64,000 bases of DNA from Heloderma charlesbogerti (taxonomy: Eukaryota > Chordata > Lepidosauria > Squamata > Helodermatidae), in contig JANEZZ010000802.1 of the NCBI GenBank assembly GCA_026122225.1, positions 496,001 to 560,000 on the forward strand, read 5' to 3'. Under the pieces are notes generated by a model, which worked only from the letters and a program-made list of their open reading frames with translations, was not told the DNA's origin and did not search any database. A program made the position numbers and the translations under genes. This document shows, piece after piece, positions 53,190-64,000 of this stretch; position 1 is the first letter of the stretch; every line of letters starts with the position of its first letter.

Positions 53190-53350
53190 TCGCAGAAGGT
53201 CCCAGGTTCAATCCCGGGCATCTCCAATTAAAAGGTAGCAGATACTGGGAAAGGCCTGTCTTTGCCCAAGTCCCTGGGAGCTGCAGCCAGTCAAGACTAG
53301 AGAGTACTGGGCCAGCTGGACAAATAGTCTGCCGGGTATAAGACAACTTT
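53190..53350 (+). mobile_element. tRNA-derived SINE, 5'-truncated
   Basis: A perfect Pol III B box GGTTCAATCCC at 53205-53215 is preceded by CGCAGAAGGTCCCA and followed by CATCTCCAATTAAAAGG, GGTAGCAGATACTGGG, GGGAGCTGCAGCCAGTCAAG and GGGTATAAGACAAC. The A-box half is absent. Same SINE type as at 18.5 and 59.6 kb. Confidence 0.7.
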
Positions 53351-53720
53351 GTGTGTTTGCCAGATAAAGAAAAAGGGAAAGCAGCCTGCCCTGCTGAGTT
53401 TTATTTCTGGTGGGCTCATGTTCTCCCTAGACAACAGTCATTACCCACCCAAGTGGCAGGGGGGAGAGTGTACAATTGGAAATTGTGGCAAAAGCTACAG
53501 GTGACCAGACAAATGGTGTTTTGCAAGCTCATAATAGCTGATACCAAAATAATAACTCAGCTGATTGCATAATGTGCCATTGCAGCGGGAGGAGAGTGCT
53601 TAAGCCCAATATGCTATTCCCAAACCAAGATGTGAGGACCTGAACAAAGATCAGAAAAATCCCAAAGGAGAGGCTGAACTTTTTTGAGGCTTTGAATCTT
53701 CATTTCTGGCCATGCAGTCA
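53351..53720. other. Non-coding interval
   Basis: Nothing recognised. Confidence 0.35.
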
Positions 53721-53728
53721 TCCTAAAC

Positions 53729-53863
53729 CAGGGGTGGGCAATTTGTGGCCCTCCAGATGTTTTGGCCTACAACTCCCATCATTCCTCACCATTGGCTATG
53801 CTAGCTTGGGATGATGGGAGTTGAAGCCCAAAAAATCTGGAAGGTCACATATTGCCCTCCCTG
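53729..53863. mobile_element. hAT-type MITE with 8-bp target duplication
   Basis: 135 bp, TIRs CAGGGGTGGGCAATTTGTGG and CACATATTGCCCTCCCTG, inner pair CCCTCCAGATGTTTTGGCC / GCCCAAAAAATCTGGAAGG. Flanks TCCTAAAC (53721-53728) and TCCTAAAT (53864-53871). Same length and family as the 48978 copy. Confidence 0.82.
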
Positions 53864-53871
53864 TCCTAAAT

Positions 53872-54816
53872 AATAATCACTGTTGGCTAGAGCAACTTTT
53901 ACCCATGCTAATGAACTTGGAGATTGGTCCAGTCTCTTAACTATTAAGAAAAATGCGTTGAAAGTCTCCAGTAGTCTTCCTCATAGATTCTTCCTTTGGA
54001 ACCACAATGCAGAGAGAGGTACATCTCTAGCCTCTAATATGTGTTTCATTGGGGAATGGACACCAGATCCAGGTTAGAACTCAACCCTTTGGTGCTTGTA
54101 TGGTCATCAGCAAACCAATGAAAGCAATCCTAAGAAGGATAAAAAGTAAGAACTACCGTTTCCACCCAAGTAGAAGTGAGTCTCACAAGTGAGTCTCTCT
54201 CTTTTTGATCCTCCTACTTCACTAACATAGCTAGGAATTTTTGAGATCACAGAAGTCTAGGTGATGCACAAAGGTCAGACCTAAGCACTGAGATCCTGGC
54301 AGTGATCCGGTGATCCTTAATTCCCCTTCTTTAAACCTTTGGGAAGGTGGCTCCACCCTATTGTGATAAGGCTTGTTTGGCTCAGCCGCACCCCTACAAT
54401 TTTGCTAATAGGTCTCTTCCCCAGCCCTCTCCTGTTACTTTCCGCCAAGTCCCCTAGGTCCAGTTCTTCACCAGACCAGTTGATCACTCCAGATACCACC
54501 AAAACTTGCTCACAGTCCTGAATATTTGACCACATTCATGTTTGGCATTCCTGAATGTGTCTCCTGTGAGTTTGCTGGGTTCCCTCTTGTAGCTTTAAAA
54601 TTAGTATTTGAGATGTTCCAAGAAAACCTTTTAATACTTTGGGGAAGTTCCCCTTGCTATTCTTTCTTTGAAGATGCTGCTCTTGCTGGGATATCACGTG
54701 TGCCCTCCGTAATTGGATTTGCTAGTGCAAATGAAAATCTGTTTATTATGGTCTACGACCAGATTGGGAAATACAAGGTATACAAATGTATATACAAAGA
54801 CATACAGAACAATGAA
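53872..54816. other. Non-coding stretch
   Basis: Frames of about 70-100 codons on both strands (54.3-54.8 kb) show no recognisable domain and no exon structure. Treated as non-coding. Confidence 0.35.

Positions 54817-54859
<43 letters not shown>
54817..54859. repeat. (TA)n(GA)n microsatellite
   Basis: TA units pass directly into about 13 GA units. Confidence 0.95.
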
Positions 54860-57028
54860 ACAGTATAGCATCCACACTGAGCAAATCAAAAACATGTTAA
54901 TTGGGCTGTCATTTTTTTTTTCTGCAACAGAAAAAGATATAGTGACTTTTTCAGTAAGTACAGGGATGATGATAGCTAAAAAACCCTATAGTCCATCACA
55001 GATATCAGTTCAGCCCCTTTGCCTTGTTCAGGGCTTCCTTGGCCACCCCCATTGCTGCTGATGTTTTTGAAAACTGGGTATGTATACATACCAGTACTGA
55101 TGTGGGGAAAAATACTAAGAAAGCAACAAGGCTCCCCTGACTCTTCACCTTATCAGTTTCCCTGATGAAGGTAATGGCAAAGTGGAAGACAGGTGATGGA
55201 GAAAGAAACAATGTTCTACAGCACTGGTCACCACTCTCACAAGAACCACCAATCCAAACCTGGTGAGTTAACCGTGCTGTTCATTAGAACCTGAAAATTG
55301 CAGTCATGCTGCTATACCATTTGGAAGCTTAGGAAATCATGAAATTCTAGCCCTTGGGGGTGGGGACCCAACAGGATTCTTCAGAGTAACTAAACTGAGC
55401 AAATGACATCAATATTTGAGAAAAAGGCTAGTGAGGGAGCACTATAGATCTTGTTCATCTTTTACAGTAGTCAGCTTGTTTCAATCCATCCTTGATTGCT
55501 ATATTTTGAGGTCAACACTAATTGGAATTAATAGTGGTTTTACCATCCCCCTGGAAGGTGGTTCATCTTAAGTATGCTGGTCTGATGGCTCCAGATGTGC
55601 AGTTAATCTTCCTTTTGGCTGGAATCTAAAGAGCTGCTTAGGCTCATGCAAGGGCTTGCACTATCCCAGTAGAAATGTTGCCCTTTCCTCTTCAAATAGC
55701 TGTATTGATCAGCTCTTATGCTGTATTACAAACTTTATGTTAAACTGCTGTTACTTTCAAAAACCAATTGCCATGCAAAATTGCAAGGGTGAGTGTTGCT
55801 GTTCAAGAAAAACACATCTAAAGTCCCTTTGACTTCTGGAACTAGTTCTTCTCTCTCAGTCCTTTGGATTTTGGCCATAGGCTTCTGTTCCTTCTTCTCT
55901 CCCCCATCAGTTTCCTTCTCTTTCCAGTCCAGGTAATTCTTCTTCCCTATTCTAGTCATTTGTTTCCTTAGTTACACTCCCCCTCCTAAAATGTCTGGAA
56001 CAAGCCCCCGTTACTTTATTTGGACAGCTAATGTGAAGTAGGTTTCTGTTTCTGATTTTTAGTTCTCAAGCTCTTTAGCAAAGAGGTTGGAGTTACGTTT
56101 ATTATAGAATGCCCCAAATTTTGCTAATACCAGACATTGTGCTAAATCAAAATTATGCTAAATCGGGGCAGTTGGGATGGGGGGGAGCTATTGCATTTAG
56201 AATTGTTCCTAGCATCATCCAGGCTTGTTGAAAGATATTCAAAAGCAGTATACTGTTAAAATGCACCTGGGATGTGTTATTTTTTTCACAGGGGTGGGCA
56301 TGCAAGTTAAGTTTACTTTGCATTGTTAACATATAGAGGTATTATAGACAAATCTGTGAAGATGTCAATCTAAAGGAATGTGGCTTAATAACTTGCTGGA
56401 TTTCCTGGAATTTCTACAATAGTCCCAAAGTGTGTAAATATATAATCCTGATATTGCTTATAAGGATAGAGTTATAGAGTCACTAGAAGTTAGGAGCCAA
56501 TCAAATAGTAAGGGAAAGTTGTATGTAAAGAATGTGGGATATTAAGAAAATTGAATATCCAACAAAGCACAGGTAATATACACTGCAGTTATAAAACTTT
56601 TGAGGACCTGTAGTACTCTAGCATGGTGCAGTGTTATTTAAGTGTATCTTAATGATTTCAGTAGGTCCATACACATATTTCCTTTGGTTATACATATAAA
56701 TAGATTTGCCTGTATGGAGAATTATAAACTCTTCTAATTAAAAATAGGTGCCGTGTTTTTCCTGCATCTGTTGGAAATGCATACTTTTTTAATTATTGTT
56801 ATTATTGATAATCCTTTGAAATAGGAGATGTAGCTATAGCTGATGTTTTCTTATGGGAAGTGCACCTAAAAAAATAATGTTTTTGTAATGTACAAGGTAG
56901 ATTGAAGGACGTATTTTTTACTTAAAGCAGGCGTGGCTTAACAAGTAAATAATGTAAGCCATGTGCCATTTTTAAAAAATTACATAATGCTTTTAGGATG
57001 GCCAGAATGGCAGTGTTAGTGGAAAGGG
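54860..57028. other. Non-coding stretch
   Basis: Nothing recognised. A reverse frame near 55.74-55.96 kb is Glu/Lys-rich low complexity. Confidence 0.35.
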
Positions 57029-57061
57029 GTGTGTGTGTGTGTGTGTGTGTGCACGTGCACG
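57029..57061. repeat. (TG)n microsatellite
   Basis: About 12 TG units ending in GCACGTGCAC. Confidence 0.95.
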
Positions 57062-58800
57062 CTTTACTCTTAGATATAACCTCAGATTTGCCTTCAGCTA
57101 CTAGATAAAAGGTCAGATTTTACTAAAGTGGTTAATAAGACAAAAATATAGACATTTCACATGATGTACCATGTAAATGTAAACCTTTGTAGTTACAAGT
57201 TTTTGTAGCTGGAGAATTGTTTTAAAAGGCATGTAATTTATTAGCTATCGGTAGCTGCTTTATTGCCTTGCCGCACTGCAGTAATAAATAAAAGAAAGTG
57301 AACTGATTTTACAAATGGCACACAAGGTGCACATTTTGTGAAAAAAGTCTTTCTTTTTTTTAAGAATTGGCATTAAATCCTTTTTTTGTGATGACAAAGA
57401 GGCTAAGAGTGCAAACTGTATTTTCTGTTTATCGAAAACAGAGTCTTTTTTTCTCGAGGGCATTTTTTCCTATGATCATCAAGGGATTTCAAAAGCAATA
57501 AAGTGTGGAATCGTTGTTCGACTTGAACAGTATTAAAACTTAGGTTTTAATTTCAGTGAAGTAATAAGATTTGAACCTGTCTCACGTTACAGCACTGTAA
57601 GGCATTTAGCAATTGTATTTTAAAGGAGGTTTTTAAAATGCATCTCACTTGTAAGCTAACAGTCTGTCTAATAATTAATAGTTTCTCCTTGGTATGAACT
57701 GGGTTTTTGGTATAAGCTGTCTTAGTTTTGTTAATAACAGATTATAATAATTATAAGGATGTTCATTCTTAATTAGCTTAAGCCCACAGCCTCTTTTTTT
57801 CCTCTCCAATTCCTGCTGTGATTATACATCTTACTTAAAATGTAGATACATTGTTTTCTAGTTTACTCAAAAACTTAAATAGATTTGATGAGTAGAATTA
57901 ATAATGAATCTTATCCAAACATACCTAGCAAATTCTAAAACATTCATTATTCAACAAAATAAAATTATACAAAAACATGTTGTTTCCTTGCACGTTGCAA
58001 GAGTGGCACTCTAACACCTGTATGGCTTTGTACAACTACACAAAGGTCCAAACTGTAACTATCTGTTCAATATGTTTGCTAATAAGGTCTGATTGCCTTT
58101 TTATTATTCTAACAGGACATGTTCAAAAAAAGACTAGCAATATTTAACATTGTAGTGATGAGCTATAGTCTTTCAGGATGATTTCAAATACTAACTGCCT
58201 TGATTAGCTATAAGGTTTGTTTCTTTATTTTAGTAGATGGCCTAGGCTGTAAATATTAGAGTATCTAAAATAAATCAACATATTATCCTAAGGATACAAA
58301 ACATAAGAGCTATTTGTGGTTGGGAACCTTTGACAGATAGTTTGGATGAAGCAGATGATTACCCGCCTTTCGTATCTGGCCTCCATTACTATGCCTGGAG
58401 GCAGTTTAGTGTTATAGTTGTATACTGATGTCAGGATTACTACTGAGTGGCTAGCAATGACAGATGTCTATAATTACAGACAATGCTTCCAGTAGTTCAA
58501 AAAAGCCAGCCTATGTTGAACAATTATCTTATTTCTGGCCTGCCAAAGAGTAGTGTTCAAATTGCTAGCATTAGCTATGGTGTATCTTCCCCCTTCCCCC
58601 AAGGCTCTGATATAAATGTGCAAAAAGCATTCTGATATATAACTTAAAACACATAGGCCCTGATCCAGAAACCTTGCATGCAGCATTTAGACTGCATATG
58701 TACATAATACATGAAGATCTCCCTGCCAAGCACATGGTTGGTACTGTCAGCTGTGAGGAGGAAGAAAATGCCTGAAATCACACACCTATCTTCTACAAGT
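57062..58800. other. AT-rich non-coding stretch
   Basis: No gene or repeat recognised. 57.54-57.86 kb is complex, AT-rich and non-repetitive, with many TAATTA-type motifs. A conserved regulatory role is possible but unproven. Confidence 0.3.
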
Positions 58801-58860
58801 GATCAGCAAGCTTCGGCTACTGGGCAGTATAGAAATGTAATAAATAAAGAAATAAATAAA
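58801..58860 (+). mobile_element. L2-type LINE 3' tail
   Basis: AAGCTTCGGCTACTGGGCAG, TATAGAAATGTAATAAATAA. Only the extreme tail is present. Confidence 0.6.
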
Positions 58861-59344
58861 CTGATAGCACAACCTTTTTTAGCGGTGCATGCAGGATACA
58901 GAAGCCCCTTTCATGCATCCCCAGGAATTGCATGCTATTTTTTCCCCCTTGCGGAGTACCTTTGGCATGTGGATGACATCATCTGTATGTTCTGCCCATG
59001 CACACAAGCTTGATTTGAGTGTGTGTAAACCTTGGTGGATTGAAGCAATAATCTTCTCTGCTAAGTTTCTAATACTTAGAGAGAAGATATCTGTGTGATG
59101 AATTTCTTAAATATACCATAAGCTACAATAACATGTTAACTACCGTTTTAAAGATTGCCTGCCCTACTGTAACTTCAAGGGCCTCTTTACGCATTGCTTT
59201 TTATGACATAGCAATTAATGCCCATGTTAGGGGGATGGACAACAGCAACAGATGATGTTTAAATGGCACAGTGGGGACACAAGATTGATCTCCATGTAAA
59301 AAAAAAGAATGTAATACATTGTGATAAGGCTGTCCCAGAAAGCT
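58861..59344. other. Non-coding interval
   Basis: Nothing recognised. Confidence 0.35.
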
Positions 59345-59522
59345 ACAAATAGGTCCCAGGGCATAGTCTGAAGGCACATGAGGCAGCCACCTTGCTGAAG
59401 CTAAGCAGGTCTGGGTCTGGTCAGTGGTTGGAGGGGAGACTACCTGGGAACCACATGTAGCCACCTTGAGTTCCATGATGGAAGAAAGGTGGGATACAAA
59501 TGTAATAAATAAATAATAAAAC
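59345..59522 (+). mobile_element. 5S rRNA-derived SINE with L2-like tail
   Basis: Positions 59397-59452 (GAAGCTAAGCAGGTCTGGGT, TGGTCAGTGGTTGG, GGGGAGACTACCTGGGAACC) match the internal promoter half of vertebrate 5S rRNA: A box, intermediate element and C box in the right order and spacing. Downstream, CCACCTTGAGTTCCATGATG and AAGGTGGGATACAAATGTAA run into an (AATAAATA)n tail resembling the L2 tails here. The upstream part (GGCACATGAGGCAGCCACCT) replaces the 5' half of 5S. This makes it a SINE3-type element, not a 5S gene. AmnSINE1/Deu-type SINEs are a related alternative, but no Deu core was recognised. Confidence 0.75.
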
Positions 59523-59599
59523 AAATAGGTATTTGCCAGTCTGGATTATTGATACCCCAGTAACCATATATTTTTTTTAAAGGCAAAACAATAAACAAC

Positions 59600-59780
59600 A
59601 AATCTCAGTGGTAGAGCACCTGCTTTGCATGGAAAAATTCCCAGGTTCAGTCCTGGCAACTCCAGGCAGGGCTGGGAAAGACTCCTCCCTGAAAGCTAGG
59701 CAAGCTGTTGCTGGTCACTGTAGACAGTAATGAGCTAAATACACCAACAGTCTAATTCGGTATAAGCCAGCTTCCGATAC
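59600..59780 (+). mobile_element. tRNA-derived SINE
   Basis: The A-box region ATCTCAGTGGTAGAGCACC and B box GGTTCAGTCCT (near 59644) are separated by CTGCTTTGCATGGAAAAA. A body with CAACTCCAGGCAGGGCTGGG and GAAAGACTCCTCCCTGAAAG follows, ending GGTATAAGCCAGCTTCC. It is a diverged, nearly full-length copy of the SINE type at 18.5 kb. Confidence 0.72.
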
Positions 59781-60544
59781 TCCCGAGTGACACCAGTCTG
59801 GTGGGACATAGCATTCCTTCTGCGCTTTCCTCAGGCCATGGTCTGATGCAGGTCCACTTCTGCTCTCCACTGATGGGATGGGAGAGATTGTGGTGCCTCC
59901 TCGTGAGGCAGCGGTAGTTCCAGGGGAAAGAGTCATTTGTGTGAACAATTTGGGAAGAATTTAAGGCCATCCTTCCCCAACCTTCTAGAAACCAGCAGTG
60001 GATGTAGGGATTAGTCTCTTCCCATTGGGATGTGTGGCTCTTCCTTGAGCGTGCTGCATTTTCCACTGTGAGGATATTTTTCACTGCCTATTACGTATGT
60101 GGCTGCCTAAAGTCCTGTTAGATTTGACAGGTAGGTGAGGGGGGAGATGGAAGAGTCCCAGTCCTTTCCCCAATTCTACTTTCCTCCCCCCTGCCAGAAC
60201 TCCAGCCATACAGCTGTGCCACATTTAGATTTGGTATCTGTTTGAAGCTGTTTTAATGCACATGGATAGGGCTCATTGTAGTAACAAAACAAAGTATTTG
60301 CTGCACTAACTATTGCACAAATAGGGGTAGAATTCCAAATGGATGCCTGTAAATGAATTTAAAACTTTATGTTCCAAGCTTTTTGGAAGATAAAGAAAAT
60401 ATGGAAGAAAATATACTTGCATTATACTTTTCAAAATGCTGCTTCTCATGTTACCATTTGTACTCGGGATACTCGCCTATAAAATACACTTGCCTTTCAT
60501 CTGTTCAGATGAAATGCATATGTATATTTTCCTCCACCCCCATT
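59781..60544. other. Non-coding stretch
   Basis: Nothing recognised. Confidence 0.35.
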
Positions 60545-60690
60545 TATTTTATTCATTTAAATCCACCCCTCTTTTATCCTCAAAACAACCCTGTGAGGTA
60601 CATTTAGCTGGAGAGAGAATGACTGGCCCAAAATCACCCAGTGATTTTCACAACTGAGTGGGGATTTGAACCTAAATCTCCCTGACACCT
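60545..60690 (-). mobile_element. MIR-like / CORE-type SINE fragment
   Basis: The plus strand reads CTCAAAACAACCCTGTGAGG, GAGAATGACTGGCCCAAAAT, CACCCAGTGATTTTC and GAGTGGGGATTTGAACCT. This is the reverse complement of a tRNA-like head (B box GGTTCAAATCC) followed by a core similar in order to amniote MIR. Non-coding. Confidence 0.55.
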
Positions 60691-60699
60691 CCCGACACA

Positions 60700-60812
60700 G
60701 CAACAGCCTTCCCCAATCTGGTGCCCTCCAGATGTGTTGGGCTGCAGCTCCCATCATTCCCAGCCAGCAAGGCCATGTCTGGGGGGCACAACATTCGGGA
60801 AGACTGCTATAA
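60700..60812. mobile_element. Palindromic MITE, diverged
   Basis: CAGCCTTCCCCAATCTGGTG, CCCTCCAGATGTGTTGGGCT, CTCCCATCATTCCCAGCC, then a shortened right arm GGGGGGCACAACATTCGGGA / AGACTGCT. Same family as 25586 and 32507. Confidence 0.5.
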
Positions 60813-61279
60813 CCTGACACTGGCTCTCTTTGCATGGAAGCAGGGAGGGGGCAGGGTGAACCTAGTACTGCACAGTTACATCGGAGCTAGAGTTTATTTT
60901 GCTGAGAAAGGGGATGCCTTAAAAGATGTACACACCATTCTCAGCTGACAGGAGGTGGGCATATTTTGTATTCTGGTTACCTGTGCCTGAATACCAAATA
61001 ATGTAAAGTGGGAAGTGGCTGTAAGAGTAACACAGCCTAATATGAATAAGGGTGTTTTCCCCAGCCTCCTCTGCAGCGGCCAGCTCTGCTAGTTTTCCAT
61101 CTGAACTCTGCTAGGAAGAGTGCATGTTTGACTGCCCTAAGTTATCTGATGACAAAGTGCTTTAATGTTGAGTCTGTGTCAGTGCTGGTTTTCTGCAGCA
61201 AAGCCTGAAGAAAGTTCAAGAAGTTGTAAGATCTAAAACATTTATGGTGTGCCTCTGGGTAATAACTTTGCTGTAATTT
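60813..61279. other. Non-coding interval
   Basis: Nothing recognised. Confidence 0.35.
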
Positions 61280-61660
61280 TCTGAAGGTTGGCTAATCAAA
61301 TCTTAATTCATTATTATAGCCGTTACAAAACATATAGAATCAACACTTTCTGGTCTATTCTTGTTCGCACAGTGTGAAGGATTCATTGTTCTAGTTTAAT
61401 TTGTTTCATGCAGTGCTTCTGAGTACATTCCATACAGAGCTGTTATTGAATTTCTCTGACTGTCATTATATATCCATACAACCTTTAGGAACTCTCATTC
61501 TCTGTTTCCCAGTTTTATGATATGCTTCACATTTTAAGGATTGATATAATTAGCTGCCGCTTCTTGGCTAAACATATCTGGGGCCAAAGGATTACATGAA
61601 CAATATAAGAGTTAAACTTTAATTTCTGTAATGGTGATAACATGTTTTCTCATCCTAAAA
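61280..61660. other. Candidate conserved non-coding sequence
   Basis: Non-repetitive AT-rich sequence with TTAATTC, ATTATTATAG, GATATAATTAGC and AATTTGTTTCATGC motifs, without ORFs or transposon signatures. The proposal is by texture only. Confidence 0.2.
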
Positions 61661-61738
61661 TTAAATTAAAATACACTGCTTTCTGCAATTTTGTCTCTGA
61701 AGTTGGATATATGCCTCCCTGCCTCCTCTGTTCTTTGT

Positions 61739-62029
61739 TGTTGTTCAGTTGTTCAGTCGTGTCCGACTCTTCGTGACCCCATGGACCATAGCACGCCAGG
61801 CCTTCCTGTCCTCCGCTCTCTCCCGGAGTGTGCTCAAGTCCATATTCATTGCATCGGTGATGCTATCTAGCCATCTCATCCTCTGCCGTCCCCTTCTCCT
61901 TCTGCCTTCAATCTTTCCCAGCATCAAGGTCTTTTCCAGTGACTTTTCTCTTCGCATTAGGTGGCCAAAATATTTGAGCTTCAGCTTCAGTATCTGTCCT
62001 TCCAATGAGCACTCAGGGTTGATTTCTTT
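61739..62029 (-). pseudogene. BovB LINE, 5'-truncated copy
   Basis: This 291-bp 3' piece of BovB encodes the last ~85 residues of the RT ORF (from EGQILKLKLKYFGHLMRREK to SRTRLNN) and ends with the same CAA-type tail as the long copy. GTTCTTTGT occurs at both boundaries (61730-61738 and 62030-62038), a probable 9-bp target duplication, although the tail's low complexity makes the left edge ambiguous. By eye it differs from 27034-27325 at roughly a dozen positions. It lacks all catalytic domains. Confidence 0.9.
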
Positions 62030-62039
62030 GTTCTTTGTA

Positions 62040-62464
62040 GCTTAGCAAAAAACAAAACAAAAAACATTTTGGATTATTGAAGTAATAAGAATAGGCTGTT
62101 CTCATCTCTATGTTACTTTGTGGTATTTTAAGTATTGAATTAATTCTGGAGTAATGTGATTGGGTACTGCTTAACCTCTTGATCATACTATAAGAAAAGA
62201 AACATTAGTTTTTCCTTGAGAATATATTTGAATGGAACTAATTGCTGAATCTTACCTTTCTATTGAAGTTTAATTATCCATAAGTGTTGGCTATAGCTTT
62301 TGTGGTTCTGACCCCTCCTCCCACTGAGAATATTGTGGTTTCACTGTTGCATGTGTTATACACATTTTAAATCCTATATTATTGGTTTGTGATGTTTCTA
62401 CTAAAAATGGAATAGATCGCAGAGCTTGTCCAATCCTGATGGCCCCAGATTAGGCAAACACCAT
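62040..62464. other. Non-coding interval
   Basis: Nothing recognised. Confidence 0.35.
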
Positions 62465-62605
62465 GGAAGTTTGTTTTAAAATGTTTTAATTGTTTTAACA
62501 TGGTGTTTTATTCTTTTTATCTCTGCTGTTCACCACTCCAAAATCTTTTGACATGGAGTGGTGTATAAATATTGTTAATAAATACATAAAAATAAAGTTA
62601 GGCTG
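62465..62605 (+). mobile_element. L2-type LINE 3' UTR and tail
   Basis: GTTTTATTCTTTTTATCTCT, GCTGTTCACCACTCCAAAAT, GGAGTGGTGTATAAATATTG and TAATAAATACATAAAAAT match the 3' UTR of the L2 copy at 49.9-50.0 kb. No coding part. Confidence 0.7.
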
Positions 62606-64000
62606 CAAACTGTTCAACCAGCAAGGTGCAAAAATCAGTTGAGAGCAACCTGCTAGCTTTCATCAGGCTCTGTGTCTGAGTCTAGGATATGTAAGAATGA
62701 GTAGAGCCTATAGCCCTGTGTGACAAGGCGTGTACAGCTGTAATCGGGGGAGCGGGGAGCCTACTGGCCCTGTACCCTTTCTTCACCTGACCTCTTCACA
62801 TTGGCACACTCAGCTTAACAGGGGCCTATGCATCTAGACTCTGTGTGATCTGTAGCCTCCATTTTTCAGAGAATATGCATTGTATGTAAAAAGTCCATGC
62901 ATTGGAGGATGGGGGCCTTATGTAGATGGGACTTACTGTCATGGCCCCCATCCCAAGCCAAGTTTTGGACTCAAAGGTGGAAGAGACAGTAGCTTCCATC
63001 TCAGTTGCATCCTCAGCAGAGGAGTGAGACCCTGTCCCTGATCTCGAACTGAGACTAACACCATCTCAACAGGGCTTAGATTTTGAATGCTACAAGTGGG
63101 ATTTGTAGCAGAATATTGTAATATATCCACACCTCTTAGCAGGAATGTTCCTTTTTGGGATTTCAGCCAGCCAGTCATGTCTTTCTCCAGGATAATAAAA
63201 GTTGGAATGAACTCAAGCAGGGAATTCTATCCCCACCTCCAATGTTCTGTTGTTTCCGTCTGACACTGGAGATTCTGTGGCTACTGAGCATGCTCAGTCC
63301 TCATTGGGCTGTTGGGTATTTTTGGCCATTGAGGCTGTTTTAAAATTGTTGTTTTTACTTCTGCAATCTTGCCTGGCCTTTGCCCCCCAAATATGTTGAT
63401 ACCTCCCTCTTGTTTCTCAGTGGCTGTGTTTTGTCTCCAGTCTTGTTTGTTCTTACCACCTGTGCTCAATATTAGAAGGAGTGCTAACTGTGTGTGTGTG
63501 TGTGTGTTGTATAGGAGATGCACACAGGATCAAATACTTTTATATGCAAAATTGTACAGGTTTAGTACAGGTTTCTTAGCTGTTTTAATTTAAGGACTTT
63601 TTCTCTTGCATAACGCATGGTTGAACTATGTTACACATACAACTGCTTAAAATGACCCTGTCACACATGAAAACAAATCAGATTGTTGTTGCTAATGAGC
63701 TTTTCAATTTACTTATTCAGTGGTTCAGATAAATAGATTTAAGAGGTAATGATCCTGTTTAGCACTCAAGCTTAGCTGTCAGATTCTTGTAGTTGAGGGA
63801 CATCTCTAGGGATACGTATTGACATAGATCTTGATGTGATAATAGGAATCAAAGCTAATGCATGATAAAAGGAGTAGCAAGAGTTACAAGGATAACTGTG
63901 GATTAAAGGAGGGTTCTTGGTTAAGTTTGACACCTTTCCGGGTGTTTTATTTGTTCAACCCTGCTCTGAATGTTAATTGACAACAGAAAGAAAATGCTAG
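62606..64000. other. Non-coding stretch to the window end
   Basis: A (TG)n microsatellite lies at 63489-63508. No gene or repeat family was recognised otherwise. Confidence 0.4.

Noticed and set aside
53190..53350. Possible tRNA gene from the perfect B box
   Set aside because: No cloverleaf, no A box in register, and the body matches the dispersed SINE family.
54526..54834. 102-codon plus-strand ORF
   Set aside because: No known domain, ends in a TA microsatellite, and no splice or promoter context. Considered chance.
59397..59452. Possible 5S rRNA gene
   Set aside because: Only the internal promoter half is 5S-like and it is fused to unrelated 5' and L2-like 3' sequence, so it is a SINE.
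1..64000. CRISPR arrays, bacterial operons, riboswitches or phage modules
   Set aside because: No spaced identical short repeats of CRISPR type and no prokaryotic gene density. The repeat content is clearly vertebrate.

Overview
The window looks like intergenic or intronic DNA from a squamate reptile, most likely a lizard. The evidence is a near-complete BovB (RTE) LINE plus a second truncated copy, CR1 and L2 LINE 3' ends, tRNA- and 5S-rRNA-derived SINEs, many short palindromic DNA transposons, and two DIRS tyrosine-recombinase retrotransposons set in AT-rich, microsatellite-bearing vertebrate sequence. Ruminants also carry BovB, but vertebrate DIRS elements, squamate-type SINEs and CR1 do not fit a ruminant. 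I found no convincing host protein-coding exon, tRNA gene or rRNA gene, so this is probably a gene desert or a very large intron.

Layout. 1-12.4 kb: AT-rich non-coding DNA with scattered short palindromic transposons, a GATA tract and a CR1 3' end. 12.48-18.00 kb: DIRS-A, a 5.5-kb DIRS element on the plus strand with terminal inverted repeats, an internal complementary region, and decayed gag, RT-RNase H, methyltransferase-like and tyrosine-recombinase coding parts. 18-27 kb: CR1, SINE and L2 fragments in non-coding DNA. 27.03-30.26 kb: an almost full-length BovB on the minus strand, flanked by a 12-bp target-site duplication, with one stop codon breaking its single long ORF. 30.3-36 kb: palindromic elements, a SINE with a nested hAT-like MITE, a gag-like relic, and a damaged LINE fragment of uncertain clade. 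36-42.5 kb: non-coding DNA, including a stretch that looks like candidate conserved non-coding sequence, and several TG/CA arrays. 42.5-48.95 kb: DIRS-B, a second and divergent DIRS element, sitting inside other repeats. 49-52.2 kb: two L2 coding remnants in opposite orientations. 52.2-64 kb: palindromes, SINEs (one derived from 5S rRNA), a truncated BovB and more non-coding DNA.

How the parts relate. BovB would supply endonuclease and reverse transcriptase for target-primed insertion. The L2-type machinery probably moved the SINE whose tail resembles L2. The two DIRS copies show the family's signature geometry, in which an internal region is complementary to both outer ends, and both are inactivated by stops, frameshifts and active-site changes. 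The main points for follow-up are a 53-bp piece of the DIRS-A RT region copied into its recombinase region, the ~160-bp repeat flanking DIRS-B, the unusual LINE at 34.4-35.6 kb, and several young-looking palindromes. All calls come from reading the sequence by eye; no database search was run.
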